Shown here: one piece after another, positions 1-5,116 of the stretch
Layout: the number at the start of each line of letters is the position of its first letter
How positions within the stretch are numbered: the first letter of the stretch is position 1
Position numbers and translations under genes: made by a program
Source of the DNA: Tangfeifania sp.
GTDB lineage: Bacteria > Bacteroidota > Bacteroidia > Bacteroidales > Prolixibacteraceae
Length of the DNA stretch: 5,116 nucleotides
Reading direction: 5' to 3'
Assembly: GCA_018400515.1 (NCBI GenBank)
Contig: JAGYMR010000212.1
Location: forward strand, 1-5,116
The notes under the pieces: model-generated
Database searches by the model: none
What the model was told of the DNA's origin: nothing
What the model saw: only the letters and a program-made list of their open reading frames with translations

Positions 1-124
1 TGAAATTTTTGTTTAAAAAAGTTCATGCTCGTTTCATAATCTTTTGTGTTTGTTTAATATACTGGCTTCAAAAGAAAACCACCGAATATCTTTGCTACGA
101 AGCCGGCATCAGCCGCCGGAACGA
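1..124. other. Gene-free AT-rich left flank
   Basis: This is the stretch past the stop codon of the membrane protein. It contains no convincing coding frame: the open plus-strand frame across it runs antisense into the membrane protein gene and has no recognisable content. It is AT-rich to about position 70, then GC-rich near the stop codon. A possible small stem (CCGGC / GCCGG, about 103-120, seven-base loop) lies just after the stop but is not followed by a T run on the minus strand, so I do not call it a terminator. The 9-base word tttgtttaa occurs twice, at 8-16 and 49-57. Confidence 0.6.
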
Positions 125-1519
125 TCAGCCATCAGCCAGGTTAAACTTCTTTGCTATCAGCAGGGACAAAACAGTGGCCGCAACCACAAAGAAAAGATCT
201 ACCAGATATCTCCGGCAAATCAATTCACAGAAAGAAAACGCTTCCGGAAATAATTTCCCGGGATGAATCGAAAGCCTCATCAAAGAAACAACAACGCACG
301 ACCAGATCAACAGGAGAAACAGCTTCGAAACGGCCTGCTTTTCCCGCGAAATCCGGGCCACAAGCAGTGCAAAAACCGCTGTCACTGAAAAGACGGTGAG
401 AAAATGCCAGGTAAAGGGACTCCAGGTATTGATGTCCGGGAAAAAATCGCGCACCAGGTCGATGACTGCATGACAAAAAGTCAAAGTAATCCCTGTCTGC
501 CAGGCAATACCGGGAAACCGCATCAAAAACAACACAAAAAGAAAGCCGTAAAAAGCGTAGTTGACCATGATGCGGGCAACCATGCGCAGGGAGGCAAGAA
601 AGAACCCGTCAGAACCGCTGCCGGCCTCCACAAAAGGTTCGAGCGTCTTTGGTATCAGCCAGTGAACCAGAAGGGCAATAACCAGGATAAGCCCCAACTC
701 CGTATATTTGGTTGGGAGGAAAGCGAATTTCCGGTCCCGTTGCGACCGGAAATCCCTTCTCAGTTCCTGCCGGTGCTGCCAGGCAGCATATCCCAGGGAG
801 CCCCCCAGAATAAAACCAAACGTAAACTCCATGGCTTTCCACCAGTTGCTGAAAATTACATCAGGCAGGTGGCTTCCAAGCACCATCCAGAGACTCCCCA
901 GTCCGAAACCAAGCCCCCCTCCGATCAGCCCCATCAGGGCAAACCGGGAAACAATATGAAAACCGGCTCCCTTCGCCTTAAATCTCAGAAAAACCAGAAG
1001 GGTGACAGCACCGGATAACAGGGCAGCCCACGACTCGCTCCGGGGATTCACCGGATCGGAAAAATAGATCCGCATCGGTTCGTTGATCCCCTTAAACCCA
1101 ATGACCATTCCGGCCATCATGATCAAAAATGCTGCAACAACCGCTTTTTTCGACAACCTGTGAAAAATCAATCCGGTCGAAATAACCGTCCCTCCCAGCA
1201 ATCCCCAGACACCCCCTTTGAGGGTAATTCCCAGAAGTCCCCACCACACGGTATCCGGGTCCCTTAAAAAACCAAGCGTCTGGCCGTAGGTCATCTCTCC
1301 CCCCAATCCAATTCCAAAAACCCCCAATACCAGGATAACAGCAGCCGCAGCTTCGGGGATTTTCAATAAAAGGCTAATGCTCAGAGCTAACATGGCCCCG
1401 GGGATCATGGCCCCGAAAGGGCCTCCCCCGATATGGCCGCGCAGCCCCCATCCGAGCATCACTGCCAAAGCAGGAAAAAGGAAAAACATCCACCGGGGGA
1501 ATTTGTCATTTAGTGGCAT
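125..1519 (-). CDS. Uncharacterised polytopic membrane protein, glycine-rich
   Basis: This 464-residue protein should lie in the inner membrane. I do not recognise a named family and assign no substrate. By eye about 12-14 hydrophobic segments are visible, for example near residues 11-27, 33-52, 57-72, 92-118, 127-145, 192-212, 230-247, 272-289, 312-333, 371-388, 398-414 and 438-455. The N-terminal half has glycine-rich motifs with charged or polar residues inside or next to membrane segments: GWGLRGHIGGG (23-33), GGEMTYGQTLGF (73-84), LKGG (100-103) and NWWKAMEF (225-232). Such residues suggest a transporter, channel or membrane enzyme rather than a passive anchor. The only sizeable soluble loop is a basic one at 248-270. 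The start is the first ATG of the frame; the frame is open a further 25 codons upstream without ATG, GTG or TTG. No Shine-Dalgarno sequence precedes it. A GGAGG site lies about 100 bases upstream but belongs to a different short frame. The stop lies in a 7-base tandem repeat. Confidence 0.85.
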   Translation of the reverse strand: MPLNDKFPRWMFFLFPALAVMLGWGLRGHIGGGPFGAMIPGAMLALSISLLLKIPEAAAAVILVLGVFGIGLGGEMTYGQTLGFLRDPDTVWWGLLGITLKGGVWGLLGGTVISTGLIFHRLSKKAVVAAFLIMMAGMVIGFKGINEPMRIYFSDPVNPRSESWAALLSGAVTLLVFLRFKAKGAGFHIVSRFALMGLIGGGLGFGLGSLWMVLGSHLPDVIFSNWWKAMEFTFGFILGGSLGYAAWQHRQELRRDFRSQRDRKFAFLPTKYTELGLILVIALLVHWLIPKTLEPFVEAGSGSDGFFLASLRMVARIMVNYAFYGFLFVLFLMRFPGIAWQTGITLTFCHAVIDLVRDFFPDINTWSPFTWHFLTVFSVTAVFALLVARISREKQAVSKLFLLLIWSCVVVSLMRLSIHPGKLFPEAFSFCELICRRYLVDLFFVVAATVLSLLIAKKFNLADG

Positions 1520-1545
1520 AAGAATGGATCTTAATATTGCATGAC

Positions 1546-1608
1546 TTAATACAAAGTAACTTGAATCGAAGGGAAAAAACTCCGGGAATTTTTATCTTTT
1601 TGCATCAT
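1546..1608 (-). CDS. Possible 20-residue leader peptide
   Basis: This short frame begins with two consecutive ATG codons and ends in TAA, 26 bases before the membrane protein start. A perfect GGAGG lies 7 bases upstream of the first ATG, the best ribosome binding site in the window. The peptide starts MMQKDKNSRSFF and ends in VTLY; it has no signal peptide and no domain. It could be a translated leader controlling the downstream gene, or an N-terminal piece of that gene separated by a frame change: one extra A in the AAAAA run near 1591-1595 would join the two frames. It could also be chance, though a full GGAGG at ideal spacing is uncommon in a Bacteroidetes genome. Confidence 0.3.
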   Translation of the reverse strand: MMQKDKNSRSFFPSIQVTLY

Positions 1609-1615
1609 ATTTTAA

Positions 1616-1620
1616 CCTCC
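1616..1620 (-). promoter_or_regulatory. Shine-Dalgarno GGAGG
   Basis: A perfect GGAGG on the minus strand, 7 bases from the first ATG of the short leader-like frame. It is unusual here because neither recR, the glycosyltransferase nor the membrane protein has such a site at its own start. It is too far from the membrane protein's ATG, about 96 bases, to serve it directly. Confidence 0.5.
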
Positions 1621-1676
1621 GATTGAATTTTATATTCCGTTGATGACAGCGATACACCGAAGCGTTCGCAGGATCT

Positions 1677-1694
1677 GCCAGGGACTCTCCCGGC
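1677..1694 (-). repeat. Imperfect hairpin in GC-rich spacer
   Basis: The minus strand can form a six-pair stem (GCCGGG with CCCTGGC-type pairing, including one G-T pair) around a six-base loop, 27 bases after the acetyltransferase stop. It sits in a spacer of about 70 bases that is clearly more GC-rich than the AT-rich stretch next to the membrane protein gene. No T run follows, so it is not a standard intrinsic terminator. It may still stabilise the 3' end of the acetyltransferase message or be chance. Confidence 0.35.
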
Positions 1695-1720
1695 CAGGCC
1701 CTTTGCGACCGCCCCCCAAT

Positions 1721-2248
1721 TCAGCGAAGCATCTTTTGCAGGAACAACTCATCTTTCCAGCCATCGGGGGCTTTTAACCATTTTTCTTTCCTGCCCGCCT
1801 GCCGGAACCCCGCATTCTCGAAAAGCCGGAGGCTCTGAGGATTGTCCTCGGCAATGCTGGCATAAAGCTGTTTCAGCCCGAGGACATGCAGGGAATAATT
1901 CAAAAGGGCCGCAAGTGCCCCGGAGGCATAGCCCTGGTTGCGATCGCCCCTATTGTGGATGAGAATACCCACACCGGCCCGTAAATGGTAGGGATCGAAA
2001 TCAAACAGATCGATGGCTCCCACCGCCCGTTTCGCTTCATTTTCAATGATAAGCCGCAGCTGTTTGGTCTCGTAAATATCTTTTGCAGCGTTTTTTAAAT
2101 ATTCGGCCAGAAGATGCCGTGAAAATGGACCTTTTGTATTGCTTAACTCCCATAGCTCCATGTCGTTTTCCCATAGGTAAAGCAATTCAAGGTCGCCGGG
2201 CTCCGGCGGCCGAAGGGTTATTTTTCCGTATTGCAGATAATTCTTCAA
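1721..2248 (-). CDS. GNAT N-acetyltransferase, RimJ/RimL/SpeG type
   Basis: This 175-residue protein fits a single-domain GNAT enzyme, which moves an acetyl group from acetyl-CoA to an amine. It opens with ITLRPPEPGDLELLYLWEND (10-29), the usual first strand and helix of this branch. The acetyl-CoA pyrophosphate loop is RNQGYA (103-108, fitting R-x-x-G-x-A). Motif B follows as EDNPQSLRLFENAGF (134-148), ending in the typical GF. The substrate (protein N-terminus, polyamine or sugar amine) cannot be read. I chose the TTG at 2248 as start because AGGAG stands 9 bases upstream and homology-like sequence begins there. An open frame continues upstream to a GTG at 2362, but the extra 38 residues are rich in W and C, unlike a GNAT N-terminus. 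A fitting promoter lies upstream, so the gene is probably transcribed on its own. Confidence 0.9.
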   Translation of the reverse strand: MKNYLQYGKITLRPPEPGDLELLYLWENDMELWELSNTKGPFSRHLLAEYLKNAAKDIYETKQLRLIIENEAKRAVGAIDLFDFDPYHLRAGVGILIHNRGDRNQGYASGALAALLNYSLHVLGLKQLYASIAEDNPQSLRLFENAGFRQAGRKEKWLKAPDGWKDELFLQKMLR

Positions 2249-2261
2249 AAAAAAAAGCTCC
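2246..2261 (-). promoter_or_regulatory. RBS, T10 tract and TTG start
   Basis: On the minus strand AGGAGC is followed by ten T and then G. The last two T and the G form the proposed TTG start of the acetyltransferase. AGGAG lies 9 bases upstream of TTG. This decides the start over the longer GTG frame. A change in T number would leave the TTG and downstream frame intact but alter the spacing to AGGAG. A miscounted homopolymer in the assembly is also possible, but it would not create an ATG. Confidence 0.65.
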
Positions 2262-2264
2262 TGA

Positions 2265-2342
2265 TTAAACCAACAATTTACGCACCAGAATACCCGCCAG
2301 CAACGGCAGGACGAATTCATTGTGTGCCAACGACTGAGCCAT
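2265..2342 (-). CDS. Possible 25-residue leader peptide
   Basis: A short ATG-to-TAA frame lies between the predicted promoter and the acetyltransferase start, in a different frame from the 38-residue extension of that gene. The peptide begins MAQSLAHNEF and continues VLPLLAGILVRKLLV, a hydrophobic stretch with a basic end that could touch a membrane. The stop lies 16 bases before the TTG start, close enough for translational coupling. A purine-rich GGAAGG directly abuts the ATG, too close for a normal Shine-Dalgarno site. Its predicted 5' leader would be about 20 bases. It may be a regulatory peptide, a gene remnant or a chance frame. Confidence 0.25.
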   Translation of the reverse strand: MAQSLAHNEFVLPLLAGILVRKLLV

Positions 2343-2367
2343 CCTTCCGGATCCCTGCCCACAGCAA

Positions 2368-2398
2368 CAAAAATACGTACTTTACAGGATAATGCAAG
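2368..2398 (-). promoter_or_regulatory. Bacteroidetes-type promoter for acetyltransferase
   Basis: The minus strand shows CTTG (2398-2395; consensus TTTG) and TATTTTTG (2375-2368; perfect match to TAnnTTTG), separated by 19 bases, the usual distance for the primary sigma factor of this phylum. Transcription would begin near 2360, giving a leader of roughly 110 bases before the acetyltransferase start. It begins just after the glycosyltransferase stop codon. Confidence 0.6.
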
Positions 2399-2400
2399 CT

Positions 2401-4350
2401 TCAGCGGTTCAATTCCTTCCAGCCCTTAAATAAAATTTCGGCATCCGTCAAAACATTGTAATCCCGGGCATACAGAATATTAAGCTGCTTTTTTGCCGGT
2501 TCGGCAGGAAGATGCTCAAACATATCCGCCGGTGAAAGAATCCCGGGTTTCAGCGGGGGCAACTTCCCGGTGGCCGCCCCCTCCGCAATGTAACCGACCC
2601 AGGTCTTTTGACCGGTAAAAACATGAAATGCATTTTTCAAAAACCGGGTTTTTCTTTTAAAGCACCAAACCAGTAACGGGCTGAAAAAAAGAAATATAAA
2701 GGCCGTTACCGCATCGAACCAACGCTTCTTCATGCGGTTGGAGGGCTTTGACAGGGTATTGATATGCACTACGTACAGGTCACCTGCCGTATGGATGGAA
2801 TTGCTGCCAATAATGCTGACACTTTCAGGGGGGGCGATCTTAAAATCGATGTCAAGCGAAGTTAGCTGAAGCATGGCCCGAATAATTTCTGCAGACGAAA
2901 TGCTTTGGGAACAAAAAACAATTTCGTCAATCCGGTTGATGCGGACAATCTCATTGAGTTGATCAATGGATCCAATGTATTGCTCCCCGTTGTCGGCAGG
3001 ATCAAGGGCAATAAAACCGGCAAATTCTGACTGGATCCGAGTTTGCTGAAGCAACTCTTTCACGCGCCGGGCTTCTGCAGGGTGCCCGGCGATCGCAATT
3101 TTCTTTGTTTTCTGAATGGCCAGCCCGAAAGATTTAATTTTTAATGCATGAAAACCAAGCCGGTATAAAATCAGAATAACAGCTGCCCAGACCGATCCCA
3201 ACAGGATTAACGCCCTCGAAAAGCGGTATTGCTCGTCGACCAGGGAATAAACCAAAAGGATGGAAACCGTCCCCCACAAAACACCGCGGGCTACATTCAA
3301 CAACCGCACAGGCTTCTTGTATCCCCCTGAAAAAAAGATAGCAAGGACCCAAAAAATAATATAAACCGGAACAACAATCTTTAAAAAACCGGGGGGATAA
3401 TACCCGGGTTCGTAACGGAAATTTTCCCACAAAGGGGTTAGAAAAAGAAACCCTAAAAAAATAAAAAGTGCATCCAGCAGCGGAACAAAAAGACGGTCAA
3501 ACAGCCTCCGTATAACGGAAAGGAAAGCCCTGAAATAGATCGCCAGGTGAATGAGAAGGGATAAAGATCCTGCTTTGCCGCCTGAAAAATGTTTTTGGGC
3601 AAAAATAATCATGGCATGGTAAAAAACCTTCACATAATTCAGGGACCCCTTTTTTGTACTCTCCCCTTTGTAGTGAATAATTGTTGTTTCCGGGAAATAG
3701 TAATTCCTGAAACCGGCCTTTGTAATCCGGTAGGAGAGATCGATGTCCTCGCCGTACATGAAAAAAGTTTCGTCGAGCAATCCCACCGTGTCGAGCACCT
3801 CTTTGCGCAAAAGCATAAAAGCGCCGGCCAGCACATCCACTTCATGGATGGAATCTTTATCCAGATAGGTCAGGTGATACTTCCCCAAACTTTTTGAGCG
3901 CGGGAAAAGGCGCGAGAGTCCGGACATATGGCTGAATGCCACCCGCGGGGTCGGTAAACCCCGTTTCGATTCAGGCAAAAAATTCCCTTTCCCGTCGATC
4001 ATTTTCACTCCCAGCCCGCCGGCTTCAGGGTGTTCTTCCATAAAAGCGATCACTTTCCGGAAGGTATCCTCCTCAACGACCGTGTCGGGATTCAATAATA
4101 AAATGTACCGTCCGCTGGCTTGCCTGACCGCCTGATTGTTGGCCTTCGCAAAACCCAAATTCTGTTTGTTCTCAATAAGAAAAATACCGGGGAATTTTTC
4201 CTTCACCAACTGCGAAGAACCATCCACCGAATTATTGTCTACCACAAAAATTTCCACATCCAGCTTCCCTGCAGCCTTTTGCACCGAGTGCAGGCATTGC
4301 TCCAGAAAATGCTTTACATTATAATTGACAATAATGACAGAGAGTTCCAT
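2401..4350 (-). CDS. GT2 glycosyltransferase fused to degenerate polyprenyl sugar-phosphate transferase
   Basis: This 649-residue membrane protein has two parts. Residues 1-255 form a family 2 GT-A glycosyltransferase of the WbbL/rhamnosyltransferase-like group: SVIIVNYN (4-11), VVDNNSVDGS (36-45), the metal-site variant LNPDT (86-90), and GEDIDLSYRI (200-209) holding the likely acidic base. About five hydrophobic segments follow (near 262-280, 286-306, 321-341, 355-371, 379-396). Then comes a Rossmann-like domain opening with KKIAIAGHPAEARRV (416-430), as in the N-terminal part of WbaP-type polyprenyl-phosphate hexose-1-phosphate transferases. The end still has their framing pieces: MKKRWFDAV plus a hydrophobic helix (540-563), a VGY and LPPLKPGILSP stretch (585-606), and the tail YNVLTDAEIL (631-640). 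The central part with the catalytic Asp-Glu pair and KFRTM-type motif is missing. The protein probably adds a sugar at the inner membrane in surface polysaccharide or glycolipid synthesis; acceptor and donor are unknown. Start: first ATG, immediately before the first strand of the fold. Confidence 0.92.
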   Translation of the reverse strand: MELSVIIVNYNVKHFLEQCLHSVQKAAGKLDVEIFVVDNNSVDGSSQLVKEKFPGIFLIENKQNLGFAKANNQAVRQASGRYILLLNPDTVVEEDTFRKVIAFMEEHPEAGGLGVKMIDGKGNFLPESKRGLPTPRVAFSHMSGLSRLFPRSKSLGKYHLTYLDKDSIHEVDVLAGAFMLLRKEVLDTVGLLDETFFMYGEDIDLSYRITKAGFRNYYFPETTIIHYKGESTKKGSLNYVKVFYHAMIIFAQKHFSGGKAGSLSLLIHLAIYFRAFLSVIRRLFDRLFVPLLDALFIFLGFLFLTPLWENFRYEPGYYPPGFLKIVVPVYIIFWVLAIFFSGGYKKPVRLLNVARGVLWGTVSILLVYSLVDEQYRFSRALILLGSVWAAVILILYRLGFHALKIKSFGLAIQKTKKIAIAGHPAEARRVKELLQQTRIQSEFAGFIALDPADNGEQYIGSIDQLNEIVRINRIDEIVFCSQSISSAEIIRAMLQLTSLDIDFKIAPPESVSIIGSNSIHTAGDLYVVHINTLSKPSNRMKKRWFDAVTAFIFLFFSPLLVWCFKRKTRFLKNAFHVFTGQKTWVGYIAEGAATGKLPPLKPGILSPADMFEHLPAEPAKKQLNILYARDYNVLTDAEILFKGWKELNR

Positions 4351-4420
4351 TAACAGGCTGGTAAAAATCTGTTAAAAATAATCAATCCATTGGATAACGT
4401 AAAAAACCACCCCAGGAAAA
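4351..4420 (-). other. recR-glycosyltransferase spacer
   Basis: This 70-base AT-rich gap holds TATTTTTA on the minus strand, one mismatch from TAnnTTTG, but no TTTG at the right distance. A T6 run follows a G-rich stretch with no usable stem, so I call neither promoter nor terminator. Read-through from recR is the simplest reading. Confidence 0.4.
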
Positions 4421-5047
4421 TTAATCCCCGCCGGAGTTCTCATAAGGAACACGGTTCACCAGGGAGCGTCCAAGGGTCACCTCATCGGTATATTCCAGAT
4501 CGTCACCAACGGCAATGCCCCGGGCAAGGGTTGTAACTCTCACCGGTTTCCCTTTGAGTTTCCTGAAAATGTAAAAATTGGTGGTATCCCCCTCCATGGT
4601 GGTGGGCAGCGCCAGGATTATTTCAGTGATATCCTCCGTCTCTGACCGGCGGATCAGGGAATCAATTTCCAGATCCGCCGGACCGATCCCGTCCATAGGG
4701 GAAATAATGCCCCCCAAAACATGGTAAAGGCCATTATACTGGTGGGTATTCTCGAACAGCATCACATCCCGGATGTTTTCAACAACGCAGATCACCGACC
4801 GGTTCCGGGCAGGATTGGCACAGATCTGACATGTTTCGCTGTCCGAAATATTATGGCACACCTTGCAGTGTTTAATCTCCTTGCGCAACTGGATCAGGCT
4901 CTCTCCAAAAGCCACCACCGCCTCTTTTTCCTGACGTAACAGGTGCAAAACCAGCCGCAAGGCACTTTTCCGGCCAATGCCGGGAAGCCTGGAAAATTCA
5001 TTGACGGCATTTTCCAGCAGCCGTGAAGGATATTTCTCGATATTCAT
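4421..5047 (-). CDS. recR: Recombination mediator protein RecR
   Basis: RecR works in the cytoplasm with RecO (and RecF) to load RecA onto single-stranded DNA at gaps during recombinational repair. At 208 residues it is close to the usual length of about 200. The order of domains is complete: helix-hairpin-helix with [12 protein letters not shown] (21-32), a four-cysteine zinc site (C61, C64, C73, C76), and a TOPRIM domain from ICVVEN (86-91) through [19 protein letters not shown] (108-126) and [17 protein letters not shown] (144-160). The C-terminal part is [23 protein letters not shown] (174-196). No key residue appears lost. The start is the ATG giving the standard RecR N-terminus ([20 protein letters not shown]); it has no Shine-Dalgarno site, as is common in this phylum. 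A good -7 promoter element lies just upstream, and the glycosyltransferase follows after 70 bases in the same direction. Confidence 0.97.
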   Translation of the reverse strand: MNIEKYPSRLLENAVNEFSRLPGIGRKSALRLVLHLLRQEKEAVVAFGESLIQLRKEIKHCKVCHNISDSETCQICANPARNRSVICVVENIRDVMLFENTHQYNGLYHVLGGIISPMDGIGPADLEIDSLIRRSETEDITEIILALPTTMEGDTTNFYIFRKLKGKPVRVTTLARGIAVGDDLEYTDEVTLGRSLVNRVPYENSGGD

Positions 5048-5068
5048 TTCGCGATTTTAATTGCCACA

Positions 5069-5076
5069 CAAAATTA
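5069..5076 (-). promoter_or_regulatory. Probable recR -7 element
   Basis: TAATTTTG on the minus strand matches TAnnTTTG fully and lies 21 bases upstream of the recR ATG, predicting a very short leader. The -33 position 19-20 bases further up has no TTTG (it reads near CCGT), so the promoter is only half supported. Confidence 0.45.
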
Positions 5077-5104
5077 AGAAAAGTTATCCATTCTCACGGA
5101 GGGG

Positions 5105-5115
5105 TTCAAGTTGAA
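5105..5115. repeat. Short perfect palindrome upstream of recR
   Basis: TTCAA and TTGAA flank a single central base. It lies about 30 bases upstream of the recR -7 element, at the window edge. Five-base arms are short and may be chance; an operator is possible but not supported by anything else. Confidence 0.2.
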
Positions 5116-5116
5116 A

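Noticed and set aside
8..57. Two 9-base tttgtttaa copies, 41 bases apart, as operator or promoter
   Set aside because: AT-rich low-complexity words recur by chance; neither copy pairs with a TAnnTTTG element at 19-20 bases, and no gene start is visible for them to serve.
404..1018. 204-codon plus-strand open frame
   Set aside because: It lies wholly antisense to the membrane protein; its translation is rich in K, Q, P and G with no domain, as expected from the complement of a glycine- and leucine-rich membrane gene.
1545..1570. TTACTTTG upstream of the membrane gene as a -7 element
   Set aside because: It misses the TA of TAnnTTTG by one base and no TTTG-like element lies 19-20 bases upstream.
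2249..2362. 38-residue N-terminal extension of the acetyltransferase from a GTG
   Set aside because: The extension is rich in W and C, unlike GNAT N-termini; a ribosome site and TTG at the natural family start explain the gene better.
3134..3430. 98-codon minus-strand frame inside the glycosyltransferase
   Set aside because: It is an overlapping frame within a gene whose own frame is continuous and has recognisable domains; no sign of a programmed frameshift.
4395..4415. T6 run after recR as an intrinsic terminator
   Set aside because: The preceding G-rich stretch offers only a two-pair stem, so no stable hairpin forms.

Overview
The window looks like a chromosomal stretch from a Bacteroidetes (Bacteroidota) bacterium, probably a Bacteroidia/Marinilabiliales-like lineage. 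Three things point there. RecR has the phylum-typical wording in its TOPRIM domain ([15 protein letters not shown]). Promoter-like sequences fit the Bacteroidetes pattern TTTG / TAnnTTTG better than TTGACA / TATAAT. Most genes lack a Shine-Dalgarno sequence. Base composition is moderate. I see no RNA gene, insertion sequence, CRISPR array or phage gene.

All four solid genes lie on the minus strand, so the reading order runs from the right end to the left. (1) recR (5047-4421), recombinational repair, with a good -7 promoter element just upstream. (2) After a 70-base gap, a 649-residue membrane-bound fusion protein (4350-2401): a family 2 glycosyltransferase domain joined to the membrane and Rossmann-like part of a polyprenyl-phosphate sugar-1-phosphate transferase, whose catalytic core appears deleted. 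(3) After a 152-base gap holding a well-formed Bacteroidetes promoter, a GNAT acetyltransferase of the RimJ/RimL/SpeG type (2248-1721). It most likely starts at a TTG codon that sits inside the end of a ten-base T run, not at the upstream GTG of the longest open frame. (4) After a 201-base gap, a 464-residue polytopic membrane protein of a family I cannot name (1519-125). The leftmost 124 bases hold no gene.

recR and the glycosyltransferase could be co-transcribed. The acetyltransferase probably has its own promoter. The membrane protein is separated by a GC-rich spacer with a hairpin and a perfect GGAGG site that serves a 20-codon leader frame rather than the gene itself. The glycosyltransferase and acetyltransferase may both act in cell-surface glycan chemistry, but the sequence does not prove it. 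recR is probably only a positional neighbour.

No clear new multi-gene system is visible. The items most worth a second look are the degenerate sugar-transferase half of the fusion protein, the uncharacterised glycine-rich membrane family with an apparent internal repeat, and two short leader-like reading frames upstream of the acetyltransferase and the membrane protein.
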